Shown in pieces: positions 61,790 through 64,000 of a DNA stretch of 64,000 bases. Source of the DNA: CAZTGZ01 sp964613385 (GTDB lineage: Bacteria; Bacteroidota; Bacteroidia; NS11-12g; UBA9320). The stretch spans positions 1 through 64,000 of the forward strand of contig CAZTGZ010000006.1 of the NCBI GenBank assembly GCA_964613385.1, given 5' to 3'. The notes under the pieces are model-generated. The model saw only the letters and a list, made by a program, of their open reading frames with translations. It was not told the origin of the DNA and did not search any database. The translations under genes were made by a program, and so were the position numbers. Every line of letters starts with the position of its first letter. Position 1 is the first letter of the stretch.

Positions 61790-64000
61790 ATGTATAGGTT
61801 GGCTTGTTTCATATGGCTGTTTCTTTTGGGCTCCTTATCTTTGGTGGCTCAGGGTCTTAGAAGCTCAATAAGTTTGGAATATCCGCAATCGCTGCCTCAC
61901 CGGGAAGTATTGGTGAGTGAACATTTTGAAATTTATTATGAACCATCAGCGCATGAAATGGCCAAATATGTTTTAGAAAAGGCCATTGAAAGCACAACGT
62001 CCATAGAATTGGCCTTGGGATACAGGTTGAGTGGAAAGGTAGAAATTCAACTCTTTCATAATCCTGAATTGGCAGCGTCAACGCCCGCTCATTATATTCA
62101 GGATCCTTTTAGCCAGAATACAGGTGGAACTACTTTTCTGGAATTGGGAAGTATAAATCTGGTCTTTCACGGTGATTTGGATTTGTTTAACGCCGACATC
62201 CGCAGAGGCATTAGCCGCATGTTAATTCATGAGATGTTATATGGTGGTACTACTCAGGAAAGTATAAGGTACACAGCTTTACTTCACTTGCCAAGCTGGT
62301 TTGTTGATGGGTTGAGTGCTTATCTGGCAGGTCCATGGACCATTGAAGACGACGACAGGCTAAGGTCCTTGATTCAGTCGGGCAAACGTATCCAAATAGA
62401 TGATCTTACCGACAAGGATCAGGCGCTCGTCGGCAAGAGCATATGGAATTATATAGCCTTATTAAAGGGTGAAGGCTCATTTCAACGCATGCTCTATCTG
62501 ATTCGACTTACCAGAAAACTTGAAAATTCAGTTTATTTTATCTTTAGCTGGAATGTCCGTGAATTGTTGCAAAACTGGTATGCATTTTCCATAGGTACTT
62601 ATGCCAGAGAAGGCAAACGGAGAATGCCAAGAGAACCGGAAATGAAGCCAATTGAACAGGGCAAGATTCAGGAATTTGTTCAATCAGGTAACAATTTTTA
62701 TATCTTGTCAAGCAAAGGAAATTACTACTATATACATAAAAGAGGAAATCAGCGGGGTGAATATAAAGAAGTATTTAATCTGTATTTTGTTAAGAATGAA
62801 TACAGGTTTCGGGGGATTCCATTGATTGCCGGCGACGAAAACGGGGGATGTGTCGTTATGTATTTTAATGGGAGTGATTATGAATTAATATATATAGATG
62901 AAATTGGGAAATCGACGCCAATAGGGGTCAAAACCCGTCTGGATATAGTCAGAGAAATCAATTACAATGCAAGGGATAACACCCTGATCCTGTTGGGTTT
63001 TAAAGGCATCATTTGCTCAGTTGAGCAACTAAACCTGAAATCAGGAATGTCGGACTTCTTCGTTCAAAGCAAAGGCGAAATTAGAGATATTAGTGTCTAC
63101 GAGGGAGGCAATAAGTGGTTGTTTTCATACAGGGAGCGAGCAAAAGAGGGGGATTGGAATATTTATGAATGGCAAAGAGAAAATGAAGAATTTCCGGGAC
63201 GTTCAGTTGTTGCTTCAGAATTTACAAACGAATATGATGCCCAATATCTGGACTTAGGTCATATTGTATTTCTCAGCGATGTAAACGGCATTGTGAACAG
63301 CTATGTAACGAAGGTAAATTCGAATGTTTGGAATGCCTTAACTGACTACCCTTATGGCATCAAAAAGGCCATTTATGACCAGGGCCAATATTCCATTTCA
63401 GAATTGGTCCAACTTGGAAACGATAGATTTTGGTACATTTCTGATTTGGACACATCATCTATAAATGCTCTAACACATCATATACCGCAACTTACCTATT
63501 TCAGAGAAAAGCCTCCGGAGTACAAAATTGAAGAGTTTCTACCAATCGAGGCGGATAGTTTCTTTTTCGATACTTCGGGACAAATCTATTTTCAGACCGG
63601 ATTTCCGGATGTGAGCGATATAAATTATTCCAGAGCAAGGGAACCTGAGAAAACCCCTGCACCATATGTGTTAAAAAATGTTTCATTTCTAAAACCGGTG
63701 ATTTTGATCACCCAACTGGATAATGGATGGTTCAATACTTATTACATACCAACGTTTATCAGTTTGAAAGAAGTGCTAAACACGCCTATCGGATTGGTCT
63801 TTGCGATTAAAATCAAGGAAATTTCTAATAAATATGACCTATTTGCCGGCGGTAAAATTTCAAGAAATTTCAATCAGTTCGATTACTTTTTCAATCTGAA
63901 TCGAAACTTTCAGAAGTCGATAGTCAAGACGGAATATTTTCGTCAAACCCGCAGAATATTTAGTACAGAAACTGGATATGGAAAGGTAAATTCTGATCAG
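61790..64000 (+). CDS. Large secreted TolB-like/zincin-related protein, 3' end outside the window
   Basis: At least 737 codons open from ATG 61790 to the window end. A signal peptide (MYRLACFIWLFLLGSLSLVA) is followed by a region like the gluzincin-type N-terminus of Bacteroidota TolB-like proteins (REVLVSEHFEIYYEPSAHEM). The expected HEXXH is seen only as HEMLY: H147 and E148 remain, but the second zinc His is replaced by Tyr, so proteolysis is unlikely. From about residue 290 there are repeated beta strands suggesting a propeller. A TAAATTCG box (61773-61780) lies nine bases before the start. The missing end may hold an outer-membrane or sorting domain. Confidence 0.82.
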   Translation, partial: MYRLACFIWLFLLGSLSLVAQGLRSSISLEYPQSLPHREVLVSEHFEIYYEPSAHEMAKYVLEKAIESTTSIELALGYRLSGKVEIQLFHNPELAASTPAHYIQDPFSQNTGGTTFLELGSINLVFHGDLDLFNADIRRGISRMLIHEMLYGGTTQESIRYTALLHLPSWFVDGLSAYLAGPWTIEDDDRLRSLIQSGKRIQIDDLTDKDQALVGKSIWNYIALLKGEGSFQRMLYLIRLTRKLENSVYFIFSWNVRELLQNWYAFSIGTYAREGKRRMPREPEMKPIEQGKIQEFVQSGNNFYILSSKGNYYYIHKRGNQRGEYKEVFNLYFVKNEYRFRGIPLIAGDENGGCVVMYFNGSDYELIYIDEIGKSTPIGVKTRLDIVREINYNARDNTLILLGFKGIICSVEQLNLKSGMSDFFVQSKGEIRDISVYEGGNKWLFSYRERAKEGDWNIYEWQRENEEFPGRSVVASEFTNEYDAQYLDLGHIVFLSDVNGIVNSYVTKVNSNVWNALTDYPYGIKKAIYDQGQYSISELVQLGNDRFWYISDLDTSSINALTHHIPQLTYFREKPPEYKIEEFLPIEADSFFFDTSGQIYFQTGFPDVSDINYSRAREPEKTPAPYVLKNVSFLKPVILITQLDNGWFNTYYIPTFISLKEVLNTPIGLVFAIKIKEISNKYDLFAGGKISRNFNQFDYFFNLNRNFQKSIVKTEYFRQTRRIFSTETGYGKVNSDQ

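Noticed and set aside
1..64000. tRNA, rRNA, CRISPR, insertion sequence, prophage, toxin-antitoxin or defence genes
   Set aside because: No cloverleaf-type ends, repeat-spacer arrays, transposase, integrase or phage proteins were recognised. All long frames were accounted for by the genes listed.

Overview
The window is a gene-dense chromosomal piece of a Bacteroidota (Bacteroidetes) genome. The evidence is gldD and gldE, proteins ending in type IX secretion (T9SS) sorting domains, the neighbour sets miaB-sigma54 activator-lptE-secG-groESL and mutY-ssb-gldE-gldD beside HU-TPR-small basic protein-rng, a BT_3928-type DoxX protein, FxLYD and YceI lipoproteins, and promoters of the TAnnTTTG type instead of -10 boxes. 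A run of 21 Ns inside aroB shows a draft assembly, possibly a metagenome bin. The class within the phylum cannot be settled from the sequence alone. No rRNA, tRNA, CRISPR array, insertion sequence or prophage was seen, and no intergenic stretch exceeds about 300 bases.

Layout. 1-2149: groESL (minus) with a terminator. 2334-6821: a secreted M4 metallopeptidase. 6949-14825: a long minus-strand run, in transcription order ECF sigma factor, membrane anti-sigma-like protein, dapF, miaB, lipoprotein, sigma-54 activator, lptE, TPR-like protein, secG. 14967-16427: a Do/DegQ protease divergent from the sigma factor. 16465-19869: mutY-ssb-gldE-gldD (minus). 19972-24102: HU-like protein, TPR protein, a 29-residue basic ribosomal-type protein, rng, OmpA lipoprotein, rlmH (plus). 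24211-27598: a small AT-hook-like protein, a secreted lectin-domain protein and a deoxyhypusine synthase-like enzyme. 27587-32882: M43 protease, topA, SirB1 protein (minus). 33029-38164: FxLYD lipoprotein, aroB, aroA, aroC and a dicarboxylate symporter (minus). 38316-44554: peptidases M20, M48 and S8, an outer-membrane barrel, a YceI lipoprotein and a second barrel-like protein. 44529-49808: class III aminotransferase, HU, and the coupled set DUF1599, BT_3928, OppB/DppB permease, aroK (minus). 49836-53313: folP, then purB, CoA-binding protein and TPR lipoprotein. 53374-61697: secreted endonuclease I, sppA, a 1235-residue T9SS protein and ornithine aminotransferase. 61790-64000: the 5' part of a large secreted TolB-like protein cut by the window end.

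How the genes fit together. Most are housekeeping: aromatic amino-acid synthesis (aroB, aroA, aroC, aroK), lysine and peptidoglycan (dapF), folate and purines (folP, purB), DNA maintenance (topA, mutY, ssb), RNA work (rng, rlmH, miaB) and envelope quality control (DegQ-like, sppA, lptE, secG, groESL). Around them sits a secretion and gliding layer: gldD and gldE plus at least five proteins carrying C-terminal T9SS signals.

No clearly new multi-gene system is evident. The strongest unexplained signal is regulatory. Six genes carry an exact TAnnTTTG box ending only 4-6 bases before the start codon, which implies leaderless or nearly leaderless mRNAs. Several genes also use TTG starts. Other points worth following are the deoxyhypusine synthase-like enzyme, the 29-residue basic protein, a possible AT-hook protein and a degenerate zincin site in the last gene.
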